DNA from: Polymorphobacter multimanifer
GTDB lineage: Bacteria; Pseudomonadota; Alphaproteobacteria; Sphingomonadales; Sphingomonadaceae
Direction of reading: 5' to 3'
Assembly (NCBI RefSeq): GCF_014205635.1
Contig: NZ_JACIIV010000026.1
Coordinates: 1 to 50,095 of the forward strand
Length of the DNA stretch: 50,095 bases
Part shown: positions 8,921-18,276 of the stretch, piece by piece
Numbering within the stretch: position 1 is the stretch's first letter
Layout: each line of letters starts with the position of its first letter
Made by a program: the position numbers and the translations under genes
Notes under the pieces: model-generated
What the model saw: the letters and a program-made list of their open reading frames with translations, nothing else
The model's database searches: none
What the model was told of the DNA's origin: nothing

Positions 8921-9835
8921 ATGGCCGAGATGAACTATAATCACCTGCGCTATTTCTGGGCTGTAGCGCAGGACGGCAACCTGACTCGCACCGCGGAGCG
9001 GCTGAATGTCTCGCAATCCGCCCTGTCGGTGCAGATACGCAAGCTGGAGCACGGGCTTGGCCATACGCTGTTCGAGCGGCGTGGCCGTCAGCTCCATCTG
9101 ACCGAGGCGGGAAGGATCACGCTTGACCACGCCGATGCAATCTTCGCTACCGGCCGCGACCTCATGGGCACGTTGCAACAGACAGGAACAGTGCGGCAGG
9201 CGGTTCGTATAGGTGCACTGGCAACCCTGTCGCGCAATTTCCAGATCGGCTTCCTGCGGCCCCTGCTCGGCCGCGACGATATCGAAGTCATCCTGCGCTC
9301 CGGCAGCGCGGCCGAACTGCTGCGGGGCTTGCAGGCTCTCAACCTCGATATCGTGTTGACCAACCAGGTGCCCGAGATCGACGCGCTGACTCCGTTCATT
9401 GCGCACAAGCTGTCGGAACAGCATGTCGGTCTCGTGGGAACGCCTCGCCTCATCGGCGCGAGGCGCAGCGTTGCGGATCTGCTGGCGCGACATCCACTAA
9501 TCCTGCCGACCCAGGGCAGCACCATTCGCATCGGCTTCGACGCGCTTGCCGTTCAGCTTGGTATCAGCCCCCAGATCGCTGCCGAGGTGGACGACATTGC
9601 CATGATGCGCCTGCTGGTGCGCGAGGGATCGGCGCTCGCGGTGCTGCCGCCGATTGCTGTTCAAGACGAACTGGCAAGCGGCACACTGATCGAGGCCGAT
9701 GAACTTCCGGGCATTGTCGAAACGTTTTTTGCCGTCACCATCGATCGCCGTTTTCCAAACCCGATTGTCCGATCGCTCATCGGCGCCAGTCGGGAATTCC
9801 AGATGGGCGAATCCAATTCATCGGCGCGCCGATGA
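8921..9835 (+). CDS. LysR-family regulator (NhaR-like), likely regulator of dabBA
   Basis: A 304-residue LysR-type regulator. The N terminus NYNHLRYFWAVAQDGNLTRT carries the NYNHLxYFW form typical of the NhaR branch. The recognition helix LNVSQSALSVQIRKLE follows, and the remainder is an effector-binding domain ending near position 295. ATG 8921 is taken as the start; ATG 8930 (MNYNHL) is equally plausible, and neither has a strong ribosome site. It is divergent from dabBA, and such pairing of LysR genes with inorganic-carbon or ion-transport genes is common. It probably senses carbon supply or ion stress, which is an inference from context. Confidence 0.9.
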   Translation: MAEMNYNHLRYFWAVAQDGNLTRTAERLNVSQSALSVQIRKLEHGLGHTLFERRGRQLHLTEAGRITLDHADAIFATGRDLMGTLQQTGTVRQAVRIGALATLSRNFQIGFLRPLLGRDDIEVILRSGSAAELLRGLQALNLDIVLTNQVPEIDALTPFIAHKLSEQHVGLVGTPRLIGARRSVADLLARHPLILPTQGSTIRIGFDALAVQLGISPQIAAEVDDIAMMRLLVREGSALAVLPPIAVQDELASGTLIEADELPGIVETFFAVTIDRRFPNPIVRSLIGASREFQMGESNSSARR

Positions 9836-10036
9836 AGCCCAGTTGGGCATGGGGCAACAAATCAATGGCTTTGACAATCACGCGCCAAAGCTCTGGACAG
9901 CTTGCGATCTGAAGAGGCCGCTCGATCGGGCGCGAATGTCTTGTAATGGCGAAAGCCGGCATTCAGCTAACGCACCAAATAGGACGCAGTATCCCAGAAC
10001 CGGTCTTTCGCTCGTCCGCCACCCTATCAAAGAACG

Positions 10037-10050
10037 GCCCCCTAGCGGAC
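10037..10050 (+). repeat. Variant of the dispersed intergenic repeat
   Basis: GCCCCCTAGCGGAC differs from the 14-bp repeat at 3733 and 4363 by two bases. It lies in the 235-bp gap between the LysR gene and the end of the Zur-box operon. That gap otherwise holds no recognisable feature. Confidence 0.35.
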
Positions 10051-10070
10051 GCATGGTAGTTTGCGGAAGG

Positions 10071-10433
10071 TCAGCCGGCTCGCACTGCCCACATGGCGTA
10101 CCAGAGCCCGCGAAACACCGGCTGCACCCGCTCAAACCCCGCCGCTGCGAAAAGTTCGCTCATGCGGTTGTCGCCGATGATCGGCATCGCCGCAATGGCC
10201 GATGGACCCTGTTCGATGACTCCCTGCATCGCGGCTTCATGGCCCATCTGACCTTGCAGCTGCGCATGCTGGATGAACCAGGGAAGACAGGGTTCAAATC
10301 CATCGGTGCCATCGAAGCACAGATCGGCGCGCAGATACGGCGCGCGGACCAGAAGGTAAAGAGCCTCCACGCCGGCCACGGCGAGCTGCATGTCGCGATA
10401 GCGGTCAAGCGCAATGTCCCGGTCATAGTCCAT
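10071..10433 (-). CDS. Methyltransferase-like fragment at the end of the Zur-box operon
   Basis: A 120-residue protein from ATG 10433 with GGGAGG five bases upstream, 13 bp after the stop of the TonB receptor gene. The last 30 residues, MSELFAAAGFERVQPVFRGL then WYAMWAVRAG, look like the C-terminal end of class I SAM-dependent methyltransferases, where xxxGFxxVxxFFRGLWYxGW is common. The glycine-rich SAM-binding motif I is absent. The N-terminal half (DYDRDIALDRYRDMQLAVAG) is not that of a methyltransferase. It is either a shortened, repurposed protein or a decayed gene. Its strong ribosome site and coupling to the operon argue for expression. Confidence 0.62.
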   Translation of the reverse strand: MDYDRDIALDRYRDMQLAVAGVEALYLLVRAPYLRADLCFDGTDGFEPCLPWFIQHAQLQGQMGHEAAMQGVIEQGPSAIAAMPIIGDNRMSELFAAAGFERVQPVFRGLWYAMWAVRAG

Positions 10434-10446
10434 GCTGCCCTCCCGG

Positions 10447-12387
10447 CTACAGGTCGACCGTGAGATAGCCACCGATGCGCCGACCGGCGATCATGTCGAA
10501 GGCGCCGGCGCCGCGTAGTTCAAAGCCTTGCAGGTCGGTGAGATTTTCCACCTGCAGGCGCAACGTGGCGGCCTGGCCGGCCAGCTCGAACCGATACCGC
10601 GCACCCAGATCGATCAGCGTGCGCCGCGGAATCACCGTGCCATTGCTCACCGTGGCGGTTTCGGTGCTGCGGTGCGAGGCACTGACATCGAACGACAGTC
10701 CGTCCAGCAACGCCGGCCGCCAATCGGCATTCAGTTCCAGTCTCCGGCTGATCGCGCCGACGGGGCGCGGGCCCACCCGGCCGAGCGCAACGCCTTCGCC
10801 GGTCACGCGCGGGCGCAGCAGTACGGCTCCGGCGACGATGCTCAGCCGCTTCGTCACCGGGCCAGCGATCGACGCCTCGATGCCTTGGTTGATCACATTG
10901 CCGAGCGCATCGAAACGCCCATTGGCGCCCAGATTGAAATAGGGTTTGCGCACATCGAATACGCCGGCGACCAGTTTGACATCATCGGTGATGGCAAGGC
11001 GCAGGCCGGCGTCGCGTTGGCTGGTCCGGATCGCCGGTAGCGCCTCGTTGCGGTTGGCGGCATTGCCAGGTGCGATGCCGCTTTCCTCCAAGCCGGTCAC
11101 ATAGCCGGCATAGGCGACCAGGCGCGGGTTGATCTCGGCCGCCAGCGCGGCGTTGAACAGCAAGGGCGAGGCATCGGTGGCCACCGGCAGTTCGTCGGGC
11201 AAGCCGATGCGTTTGCGATACTGCGTCTTCTGCACACCAAGGCTGAGTTCCCCCACGCCCGGCCAACGCCCTTCATAGGCGAGGCCTGCCGTCCACTGCC
11301 GCACCCGGTCCCGCTGCTGCGTCGCGAAACTGAAGGCCGGCGCCGGCGCGGTGGTGCGCGCAAAGATGCTGGTCTGGCCCAGATCGACGACGTCCGATCC
11401 GCCAAAGCGCCGATCGCCGGCTCGCGCCCGCACATTCGCGTGGATGCGGTGGGCGCGCGGGCCATCGGGGATGGTGCGGGTCAGCCGCAGCTCGCCGCTC
11501 GTGCTGGCGAACTTCACCGGCGGATCGGCGATGATCAGCTGGCTGCCGATGCCGTCGGGCGTTACCCCGGTGATCAGATTGGCAAAACCGCGCGCATCGT
11601 CGAACAGGGATCTGAACAGGCCGCCCTGCAGCTCCCACCCGGTGGCGACCTGCCACTTCACCAGCGCGCCGGTATTGAACGCCACACCGCGATAGCGTGC
11701 CCAATCCGGACCGGTGAAAAAGCGGCGTGGCAGGCGCGGCGGCAGCGTCTCCCCCGCCGGCAGAAAGATCGGCCCGGTCTGGTCGAAGCCTTCGGAACGG
11801 GCGACGAACGGCACGATCTCCAGGGCAGCGCTGGGGGCAAAGCGTGCCGCGGCCGACAACTGCCAGAACCCGGCACGCGTGGCGTTGTAGAAGCGGTCGT
11901 CGAACACCGCGCCGCCCAGCCCCAGGCTGAGTTTTTCGGCCACCGGCAGATTGGCGTCTGCCTCGAACGCAAGATTGCCCCACTGATTGGCCGCAGCGAG
12001 CAGGCTGAACGCCGTCTTGTCACCGGGCGTCCTAAAGGCATAATCCACAATCCCGGTCGGCGCCGGAAACGGACTGCCTAGCGCCGACAGGCCAACTCGG
12101 ATGTTGGTCGTACGCCGCAGCCGCGGGTTGAGGCCCCAAACCTGATCGAAATACAGGCCGTCAATGCGCACATTCCCCGCCGCCGTAGGCGAGAAGCCGC
12201 GCACATTGTCGCTGTTGTACAGTCCGATCGTCTCGCGGCCGATGCTGGTGCCAAAGGCATCGACGGCGCTGCGCACGGCGTTCTCCGCCGCCCGTTCGCC
12301 CGTGGCCGCTGTCGTGTCGACCGGCGGCACCTCCTGGGCGGCAGCCGGTGCAGCGATGGCGGCGGCCACCAGCATGTGCGCCCGCAT
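10447..12387 (-). CDS. TonB-dependent outer-membrane receptor (second of the Zur-box operon)
   Basis: A 646-residue outer-membrane receptor. ATG 12387 overlaps the preceding TGA by one base (TGATG), so translation is coupled. A short signal peptide (cut after about residue 18, PAAAQ) leads to a compact plug with NVRGFSPTAAGNVRIDGLYF and TNIRVGLSALGSPFPAPTGI. The beta-barrel begins at about residue 125, with alternating strands up to ATLRLQVENLTDLQGFELRG near the end. The last residues (GGYLTVDL) are a terminal beta strand but lack the usual final Phe. The plug resembles siderophore-receptor plugs more than that of the upstream partner, so the two receptors are not simple duplicates. Zinc or a zinc chelate is the likely ligand, judged only from the Zur box. 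Confidence 0.9.
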   Translation of the reverse strand: MRAHMLVAAAIAAPAAAQEVPPVDTTAATGERAAENAVRSAVDAFGTSIGRETIGLYNSDNVRGFSPTAAGNVRIDGLYFDQVWGLNPRLRRTTNIRVGLSALGSPFPAPTGIVDYAFRTPGDKTAFSLLAAANQWGNLAFEADANLPVAEKLSLGLGGAVFDDRFYNATRAGFWQLSAAARFAPSAALEIVPFVARSEGFDQTGPIFLPAGETLPPRLPRRFFTGPDWARYRGVAFNTGALVKWQVATGWELQGGLFRSLFDDARGFANLITGVTPDGIGSQLIIADPPVKFASTSGELRLTRTIPDGPRAHRIHANVRARAGDRRFGGSDVVDLGQTSIFARTTAPAPAFSFATQQRDRVRQWTAGLAYEGRWPGVGELSLGVQKTQYRKRIGLPDELPVATDASPLLFNAALAAEINPRLVAYAGYVTGLEESGIAPGNAANRNEALPAIRTSQRDAGLRLAITDDVKLVAGVFDVRKPYFNLGANGRFDALGNVINQGIEASIAGPVTKRLSIVAGAVLLRPRVTGEGVALGRVGPRPVGAISRRLELNADWRPALLDGLSFDVSASHRSTETATVSNGTVIPRRTLIDLGARYRFELAGQAATLRLQVENLTDLQGFELRGAGAFDMIAGRRIGGYLTVDL

Positions 12388-14762
12388 CAATAGCTCACTC
12401 GTGCCGTCAGGCCGAAGGTGCGCGGCCGCAGCACCACCTCTTCGCGCTGGGTGCGCGTGTCGAAGCCGGTCGGGCGAAACCCATTGGTGGCAAACAGCGC
12501 CAGTTGCTGCAGCGCCACATCTTCATTGGTGAGGTTGCGCACGAACAGCGACAGGTCGATCTTCCCCGTCCGCAGGCCGATCTGCGCATCCACCTGCGTC
12601 TGCGTCGGCAGATCGACCCCGAAATCCGGGTTGCCGCGCGGCCCGTAAAGCGGATCGATGCGGTTGCCGACATGGCGGACATCCGCCGCCGCATAGGGTT
12701 TGAACTGGCCGATCAGCGGCTGCGGCGCGCTGTAATCCAATCGGAAATTGAAGGTCCATTCGGGGATATAGCCCAGCCGCTCGCCGCGGGTGATGCCCGC
12801 TTCCGGCGCATCGGCGGTGAACTTGCCATGGGTATAACCGATCACGGCACTGGCATTGAGGTCGGGCAGCAGCGCCAGCGCGGCCTCGATCTCGACACCC
12901 TGGATGCGGGCGGTGCCGGCATTGCCGGTATAGGAAACCACCGAATTGTCGGCGCAGGTGAAGGACACACCGGTCTGGATATCCTGCCAGTCCACCCGAA
13001 ACGCCGCAGCATTGATGGCGAGGCGATTGTCCCTGGTGCGCGCCTTCACGCCCACTTCATACGACCAGGCACTGTCGGCATCGAACTGGTCGGGCTGGGC
13101 CGGGAAGCGGCTGCGATCCGGGCACTGGCCGCGCAGGTTCTCGGGCGGGTTGCCGCCACCGGTGCGAAAGCCTTCGGCAGCAGACACATAGGCCGTGACG
13201 CCATCCGAACCTCGCCAGCTGGCGACAAGGCGCGGGGTGAGTCGCGTTTCGCTGGCTGTCAGGCGGGAGGGATTGGCGCGATCGCCGGGATCATCGAAGG
13301 CCGGGAAGGATGCGCCGCGTAGCAGCATCTGGGTGTAGTGCGTAACGCGCAGACCGCCGGCCACGGCAAAGCCGCCGCCCAGACGCAGCTCGGCATTGGC
13401 AAATGCGGCATATTCATCTTCGGCAAAATCATCGCGGCCATCATAGCTGATCGCATCCGCCACTCCGAATTGGTCGAACAGCGCCTGCGGGGAGCCTTCG
13501 AAACTGTAAAGGATGGTGTCGGTCTGCCGCAGGCGATTGTAGAACAAGCCGCCGACGAGTTGCAGCGACTGGCTGCCGGTGGTCACCAGCCGCACTTCCT
13601 GGCTGAACTGGCGCACCCGGGTGCCAAACTCCCCCCACGACGGATCGACCGAGGCGGCATAGGTGTCATCGAACCCGAAGCCGACCACCCAGCTGCCGTT
13701 CGACGCAATGCTGTCGTCACGGCCACCCGCGCGCCGATCCTGCCAGTTGGTGGCGCTGACCAGCTGCAGCCCGCCAAGCGCATCGATATCGGCCGTCATC
13801 TTCAGGCTGGCGACGACAAGCTCGTCATTGACGAATTCATAGGGCCGGCCATCGGCTTCAAAAGTCGGATTGAAGGCAAAGACGGTCGCGCGATTTCGAT
13901 TGCCAAAGGCGTTGAGCGCGAAATCCCCGGCACCGCCCGCACGATTGCGCAGATAGGTGAGCGACGGGACGATCTCCACGCCTTCGGCCGGCAACAACGA
14001 CAATGCGGCGCGCAGCGTCAGGCGGTTCTGGCTGTTGTAATCGCGGATGCGCGGGGCGGTGGCAGCTTCGGTGACGAAATCCTGGGTGCGGATCAGGATC
14101 GCATCGATGAAGCCCTGATTCTCGACATAGTCACCGCTAATCCGCAGCGCCGCCGTGTCGGTGGCCAGCGGCAGATTGACGGCGCCGCGCAGCGCGAAGT
14201 TCGGGCTGCCGGCGTCCTGCGTGCTGGACAGCTCGGCTTCGCCCTTGGCGGAAAATGTCGATCGATCAGGCGCCGTCGGCACCGCACGGATGGCGCCGCC
14301 GATGGCACTGGCGCCATAAAGCGTGCCCTGCGGCCCGCGCAGCACTTCGATGCGCGCCATGTCGTAGAGGTTGATATCCGGGCTGGCGAAGAAGAAATTG
14401 GTGCGGGTGGTGAGCGGCGCTTCATCCAGATAGATGGCCGTCGCCGCTCCCTGCCGCCAGCCGAACTGTCCGCCCGCGTTCACCCCGCGGATGACATAGC
14501 GCGCAAAGCCAGGCTGGCTGGTTTCGATCGACAGGCCGGCCACGCGGCCGAGCAGGGCATTGGCATCCTGCGCGCCAAAGCGGGCGAGCGCTTCGCTGTC
14601 GAAGGCCGCAACACTGGCGGTGACCAGACCAAGCCGCTGCTCGGTCTTGCTGGCCGTGACGATGATCTCTTCGGCCAAGGTCGGCTGCGCCTCTTGCGCT
14701 ACAGCCGCCGGCGCAACGGCGGCGGCGCAGAGCAACAAGCCCGCGCGCAGGATGGCTGTCAT
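12387..14762 (-). CDS. TonB-dependent outer-membrane receptor (first of the Zur-box operon)
   Basis: A 791-residue receptor from ATG 14762, with GGGGAG eight bases upstream; the TTG at 14768 is too close to it. The signal peptide ends at about AVAQ (residue 23) and EEIIVTASKTEQRLGLV forms a TonB box and plug start. The plug has the diagnostic blocks YVIRGVN, IYLDEAPL and ARIEVLRGPQGTLYGASAIG. The barrel runs to TFGLTARVSY with an aromatic C terminus, as required for outer-membrane assembly. It follows the ABC permease by 27 bp on the same strand. The long barrel and VIRGVN-type plug place it among the sphingomonad FecA/IroN-like receptors. The Zur box implies a zinc-related ligand, but no ligand motif is decisive. 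Confidence 0.93.
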   Translation of the reverse strand: MTAILRAGLLLCAAAVAPAAVAQEAQPTLAEEIIVTASKTEQRLGLVTASVAAFDSEALARFGAQDANALLGRVAGLSIETSQPGFARYVIRGVNAGGQFGWRQGAATAIYLDEAPLTTRTNFFFASPDINLYDMARIEVLRGPQGTLYGASAIGGAIRAVPTAPDRSTFSAKGEAELSSTQDAGSPNFALRGAVNLPLATDTAALRISGDYVENQGFIDAILIRTQDFVTEAATAPRIRDYNSQNRLTLRAALSLLPAEGVEIVPSLTYLRNRAGGAGDFALNAFGNRNRATVFAFNPTFEADGRPYEFVNDELVVASLKMTADIDALGGLQLVSATNWQDRRAGGRDDSIASNGSWVVGFGFDDTYAASVDPSWGEFGTRVRQFSQEVRLVTTGSQSLQLVGGLFYNRLRQTDTILYSFEGSPQALFDQFGVADAISYDGRDDFAEDEYAAFANAELRLGGGFAVAGGLRVTHYTQMLLRGASFPAFDDPGDRANPSRLTASETRLTPRLVASWRGSDGVTAYVSAAEGFRTGGGNPPENLRGQCPDRSRFPAQPDQFDADSAWSYEVGVKARTRDNRLAINAAAFRVDWQDIQTGVSFTCADNSVVSYTGNAGTARIQGVEIEAALALLPDLNASAVIGYTHGKFTADAPEAGITRGERLGYIPEWTFNFRLDYSAPQPLIGQFKPYAAADVRHVGNRIDPLYGPRGNPDFGVDLPTQTQVDAQIGLRTGKIDLSLFVRNLTNEDVALQQLALFATNGFRPTGFDTRTQREEVVLRPRTFGLTARVSY

Positions 14763-14789
14763 CGGCAATGCTCCCCGTGAGAAAAGGTT

Positions 14790-16145
14790 TCAATCGAGTC
14801 TGATGGCGCGGTAGCGCCGAACGGCAGCCAAGGTTGCGGCGACCGCCACGGCCAGCAGCCAGGCCAGCGCCGGCCATGGCGGCGCGCTGGCCTGCGACGG
14901 GGTGAACTCGGGCAGCGCGGCGAGCCGGTCTGCCGTCAGTTGGCCATCGCCCGCGATCACTTCGCCCAGCTTCGCCTTCACGTCGGCCAGATGGCCTGCC
15001 GCCGCAGCCCGCCAGGCCTGCGATGCTGCCAGACCGGTGCCGCTGGCGGCAGCCATGGCATCGCTGGCGATCAGCGGCGGCGACAGGAACGCCAGGCGGC
15101 TGGCCAGCGCCTGCTGTGCGGCCAGTACCTCGGCAAAGCGCGCGCTGACCGGCGCAACGGCGGCCTCCACCTTGCTGTTGATGCCGATACTGCGCGCCAC
15201 CGAGGCGCGGCGCGACTCCACTTCACCCGATGCCAGATCGGGATGATCGGTTTCCCAGCTGGTGCTGGCATTGATCTCGGCGCTGCGCGCCGCGGCGATC
15301 TCCGCAAAGCGCGATGGCGCCGGGTGGATGAGTTGGGCATTGGCGGCAATCAGCGCCGGCATCACCAGCGTGAGCAAAGCCCACAGCCCGACCAGGCCCA
15401 GCGCGGCGGTTTCCGCCGTGATCTTCTGGCTGTTGACCAGCAGCACTGCCGCCCACCAGGTCGCGAGACTGGCCATTGCAATCAGTGCCCACTGCAGCGC
15501 AGCCGCAGGGCGGCCGGGAATATCCGGCCCAGTCAGCAGCAGGAATAGCAGCGCGAACAAAACAGGCAGGATCACCAGCGACAACCGCGGCAGCGATCGC
15601 GCTACCAGCAGCGCACCGACACTGCCGGCCTGTGCCAGCACCAGCCGCGCGGCACCGCTGTCCCGATCGGCCGTGAACAGCCCTGCGCCCAGCGCGATCA
15701 GCAGCAGCGGCGCGATCACCACCACCACGAAGCCCAGATCGAGCTGGCCCCGCGCCAGCCGCTCCGGATTTTCCAGGCTGGTGCGGTGGAACATCGTGTC
15801 GGCCCGCGCGCGCAGGCCGGCGGTGGCGGTGCTGGGTTCGAGCGCCGCGCGGCCGGCACTTGCATCCATCAGCGGCGGCAGCGGCGCAATGATCGGCGTG
15901 CGCACCCGCATCGGCAGCAGCACAGCCTCTTCCGGCGGCACGCCCTTGGCCAGTTGGCCCTGCAATTTGGCACTGGCTTCGGCAACTTCGGCCGTGGCGG
16001 CGGCACGCGCGGCGATCTGGTCTTCCAGCAGCGCCCGGCCGTTGGACACCGCCAGCGCCAGCACCGCAATCAGCAGCGTCAGTACAAGCAGCGCCAGCCG
16101 GCTGCGCAGCAACAGCCGGGTTTCGATGGCGATCAGGCCCATCAT
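14790..16145 (-). CDS. ABC transporter permease, DUF3526-like (second permease)
   Basis: A 451-residue membrane protein from ATG 16145, overlapping the previous stop by ATGA. A first helix (ALLVLTLLIAVLALAV) is followed by a large extracytoplasmic region of about 125 residues. Helices then cluster between about 150 and 300 (LDLGFVVVVIAPLLLIALGA and following), a second soluble region follows, and a final helix ends the protein (WLLAVAVAATLAAV). The LGAGLFTADRDSGAARLVLA segment matches the ABC-2-type motif of this family, in which a cytoplasmic ERExGTLxLxLS-like element follows the second helix. It pairs with the next permease to make a heterodimer served by one ATPase. ABC-2 folds usually export; the substrate is unknown. 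Confidence 0.87.
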   Translation of the reverse strand: MMGLIAIETRLLLRSRLALLVLTLLIAVLALAVSNGRALLEDQIAARAAATAEVAEASAKLQGQLAKGVPPEEAVLLPMRVRTPIIAPLPPLMDASAGRAALEPSTATAGLRARADTMFHRTSLENPERLARGQLDLGFVVVVIAPLLLIALGAGLFTADRDSGAARLVLAQAGSVGALLVARSLPRLSLVILPVLFALLFLLLTGPDIPGRPAAALQWALIAMASLATWWAAVLLVNSQKITAETAALGLVGLWALLTLVMPALIAANAQLIHPAPSRFAEIAAARSAEINASTSWETDHPDLASGEVESRRASVARSIGINSKVEAAVAPVSARFAEVLAAQQALASRLAFLSPPLIASDAMAAASGTGLAASQAWRAAAAGHLADVKAKLGEVIAGDGQLTADRLAALPEFTPSQASAPPWPALAWLLAVAVAATLAAVRRYRAIRLD

Positions 16146-17563
16146 ACGCCTTGCCGCACCAGCCGGCGGCTGGCCAGCACCAGCAGCACCACGGCCAGGC
16201 CAGCCCACGCGGCCAGCGCCAGCAGATCCGGCACGATTCTGTCGATCACCGGCGCCAGCGGCATCGGCCGATAACGGAAATCGGGAATGGACTTCCACAG
16301 CGCCGGACTGGCCTTGTAATCAAAGCCTTCGGCGCCGGCATGTTCGACGAAGTCGAGGTTCAGCAACCGGATCACCCGCCGCCGATGCGCCTCGGCCTGG
16401 GCCTGGAAATCCAGCTGGTGAGCGGTATCGGTGCCAGCCAATGCCATCGAGACATTCTGCAGCGGCACCAGTGGCGACAGCAGCGCCGTCCAGCGCATCG
16501 CAATATGCTGCTGCGCATATGTCGCCTCCAGCCCGGCCCAGGCGCGATCGAACACCGCGTCGCCATGATCTTCAGACGCATTCAGCCGCAAGCCGTCGAT
16601 GTTGACTGGCAGGTCTTCCAAACGCGAGACCTTGTAGCGCGCCATCACGTCCGCTTCGAACGCCTTGGCACCGTCGCCCTCGAAGGGGTCGGGCGATGCC
16701 TTCAGCTCTGCCTGTATGGCCGTCGCGAATGATCCCGGATCAGGCACCGGCGCCAGCGTACCGGCAAGCCCGGCCCCCGCTCGCGGCACCACCAGCGCCG
16801 CCAGCAGCCATAGGCCGATCAGCAGCAATTGCGCCTGCCCCGCCGTACGCAGCAGCGCCGAAACCGCGATGGTGATGGCGGCCAGCAGCGCAAACCACAG
16901 TGCATACACGCCCACCCACAGCAGCAGTGCGGCCGGCTGCACCGCGCCGGCCAGCAAGGAGGCCAGCACCGCCGCACCCAGCAAGGGCAGCGCCAGCAAC
17001 GCCGCGATGCGGCCCAGCCCGCCCAGTTTGGCCGGTACGAGCCCACCCGCGCTGGCCCCGCTAGCCAGCATCAGCCGCAGCGTGCCGCGTTCACGTTCGC
17101 GTGCAACAAGGCCGGCACCGATCACGAAGATCAGCAGCGGCATGATCGTCTGCATCACCCAGGCGGCGCTGAAGCTGCCCAGATCCAACCCAGTGGCCAG
17201 ATCCTCCACCGGCCGCGCCTGTGCAGGGTTGCGGTTGTGTGCCTCCATCCACACAGCCGACCCGGCATGCGGCGTCACGCCGGGATCGAGCAGCGCCATC
17301 GGCGCCAGCGGTCGCAGCGCCCAGAAGGAAAAATGCGCCGCGCTGTGCGGATTGCGTTCGCCCTGTCCCTCCCAGGTCGCGCGATCGGCTGCGATGGTCG
17401 CCAGCCGGTCGGCTTCGTGCGCAGATACCCGCGCCCAGGAGGTCAGCACCGCCGCCAGCGCCAGCAGCGTCACCAGCACGGCCATCAGCACCAGCCGGGG
17501 ATCCCGGCGAAACTCCAGCCAGTCCTTGCCGGCCAGAGAGACGTACAGGCTTGCCGTCATCAT
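16142..17563 (-). CDS. ABC transporter permease, DUF3526-like (first permease)
   Basis: A 473-residue membrane protein. Its ATG at 17563 overlaps the ATPase stop (ATGA), and its own stop overlaps the next permease. The N terminus WLEFRRDPRLVLMAVLVTLL is the coupling helix plus first membrane span. A long soluble loop follows, then four to five spans (IMPLLIFVIGAGLVARERER, where GTLRLMLASG completes the ABC-2 motif). The second soluble segment LLSPLVPLQNVSMALAGTD, then HQLDFQAQAEAHRR, is the DUF3526 hallmark. The last span is near the C terminus. The same architecture is known from gliding-motility and nitrous-oxide-reductase-type ABC systems. Here it sits with TonB receptors under a Zur box. 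Confidence 0.88.
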   Translation of the reverse strand: MMTASLYVSLAGKDWLEFRRDPRLVLMAVLVTLLALAAVLTSWARVSAHEADRLATIAADRATWEGQGERNPHSAAHFSFWALRPLAPMALLDPGVTPHAGSAVWMEAHNRNPAQARPVEDLATGLDLGSFSAAWVMQTIMPLLIFVIGAGLVARERERGTLRLMLASGASAGGLVPAKLGGLGRIAALLALPLLGAAVLASLLAGAVQPAALLLWVGVYALWFALLAAITIAVSALLRTAGQAQLLLIGLWLLAALVVPRAGAGLAGTLAPVPDPGSFATAIQAELKASPDPFEGDGAKAFEADVMARYKVSRLEDLPVNIDGLRLNASEDHGDAVFDRAWAGLEATYAQQHIAMRWTALLSPLVPLQNVSMALAGTDTAHQLDFQAQAEAHRRRVIRLLNLDFVEHAGAEGFDYKASPALWKSIPDFRYRPMPLAPVIDRIVPDLLALAAWAGLAVVLLVLASRRLVRQGV

Positions 17564-18276
17564 GCCGCGCGCTCCGCCATGTGGGTGAGATACAGGCTCT
17601 CCAGTTCCGGGCCGGACAGCGCGCCGGGATCGACCGTGTCGACCAGCCGGCCATGGCGCATGATGCCGATGCGCGTCGCTACATCCTTGGCGCGGAAGAT
17701 GTCGTGGGTGGACACCAGCAGCGCGGTGCCCCCGGCCGCCGTTTCGCGCAGCACCGCCACCAGATCATTGGCCGCCGCCGGATCGAGGCCGGACAGCGGC
17801 TCATCGAGCAAAATCGCCTTCGCGCCCTTCATCAGCGCGATGGCCAGCCCCAGTTTCTGGCGCATGCCCTTGGAATAATCGCCCGCCGGCCGCGCGATGG
17901 CGCTGGCCGGAAAGCGCAGCCGATCGAGGATTGCATCGCGCTGCGTCGCCCGCGGTGCCTGTCCGGCCAGTTGCGCAAAGAAAGCCAGATTTTCGGCCCC
18001 TGAAAGTGATGGGTAGAGGCTGACGACTTCGGCGACATAGCCCAGCGCCGCGCGTGCCGCCGCCGGATCGGCCGCCACATCGTGGCCCGACACCAGTGCT
18101 TGGCCCGATGTGGGCGCGGTGAAGCCGAGGAACAGATTGAGCGTCGTCGTCTTGCCTGCGCCATTGGCCCCAAGCAGACAGAGCGTCTCGCCCGCCGCGA
18201 CTGCGATATTGAGGCGATCGAGCGCCAGATGATCACCATAGAGTTTGGTCAGGTCACGCGCTTCAAGGACAGTCAT
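17560..18276 (-). CDS. ABC transporter ATP-binding protein
   Basis: A 238-residue ATPase from ATG 18276, which overlaps the DUF1826 gene's stop by ATGA; a start nine bases upstream would only add three residues. All nucleotide-binding motifs are intact: Walker A GANGAGKTT (36-44), a variant signature YSKGM (134-138) before RQKLGLAIAL, Walker B AILLDEP (154-160) with LSGLDP, and the H-loop STHD. The order and length are those of single-domain ATPases that pair with ABC-2 permeases. It energises the two permeases encoded immediately downstream. It has no accessory domain. Confidence 0.94.
   Translation of the reverse strand: MTVLEARDLTKLYGDHLALDRLNIAVAAGETLCLLGANGAGKTTTLNLFLGFTAPTSGQALVSGHDVAADPAAARAALGYVAEVVSLYPSLSGAENLAFFAQLAGQAPRATQRDAILDRLRFPASAIARPAGDYSKGMRQKLGLAIALMKGAKAILLDEPLSGLDPAAANDLVAVLRETAAGGTALLVSTHDIFRAKDVATRIGIMRHGRLVDTVDPGALSGPELESLYLTHMAERAA

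Noticed and set aside
13338-14780. A 480-codon plus-strand frame
   Set aside because: It is antisense to the TonB receptor gene. Other long plus-strand frames at 12348-13322, 15262-16605 and 16829-17878 are also shadows of the minus-strand Zur operon.
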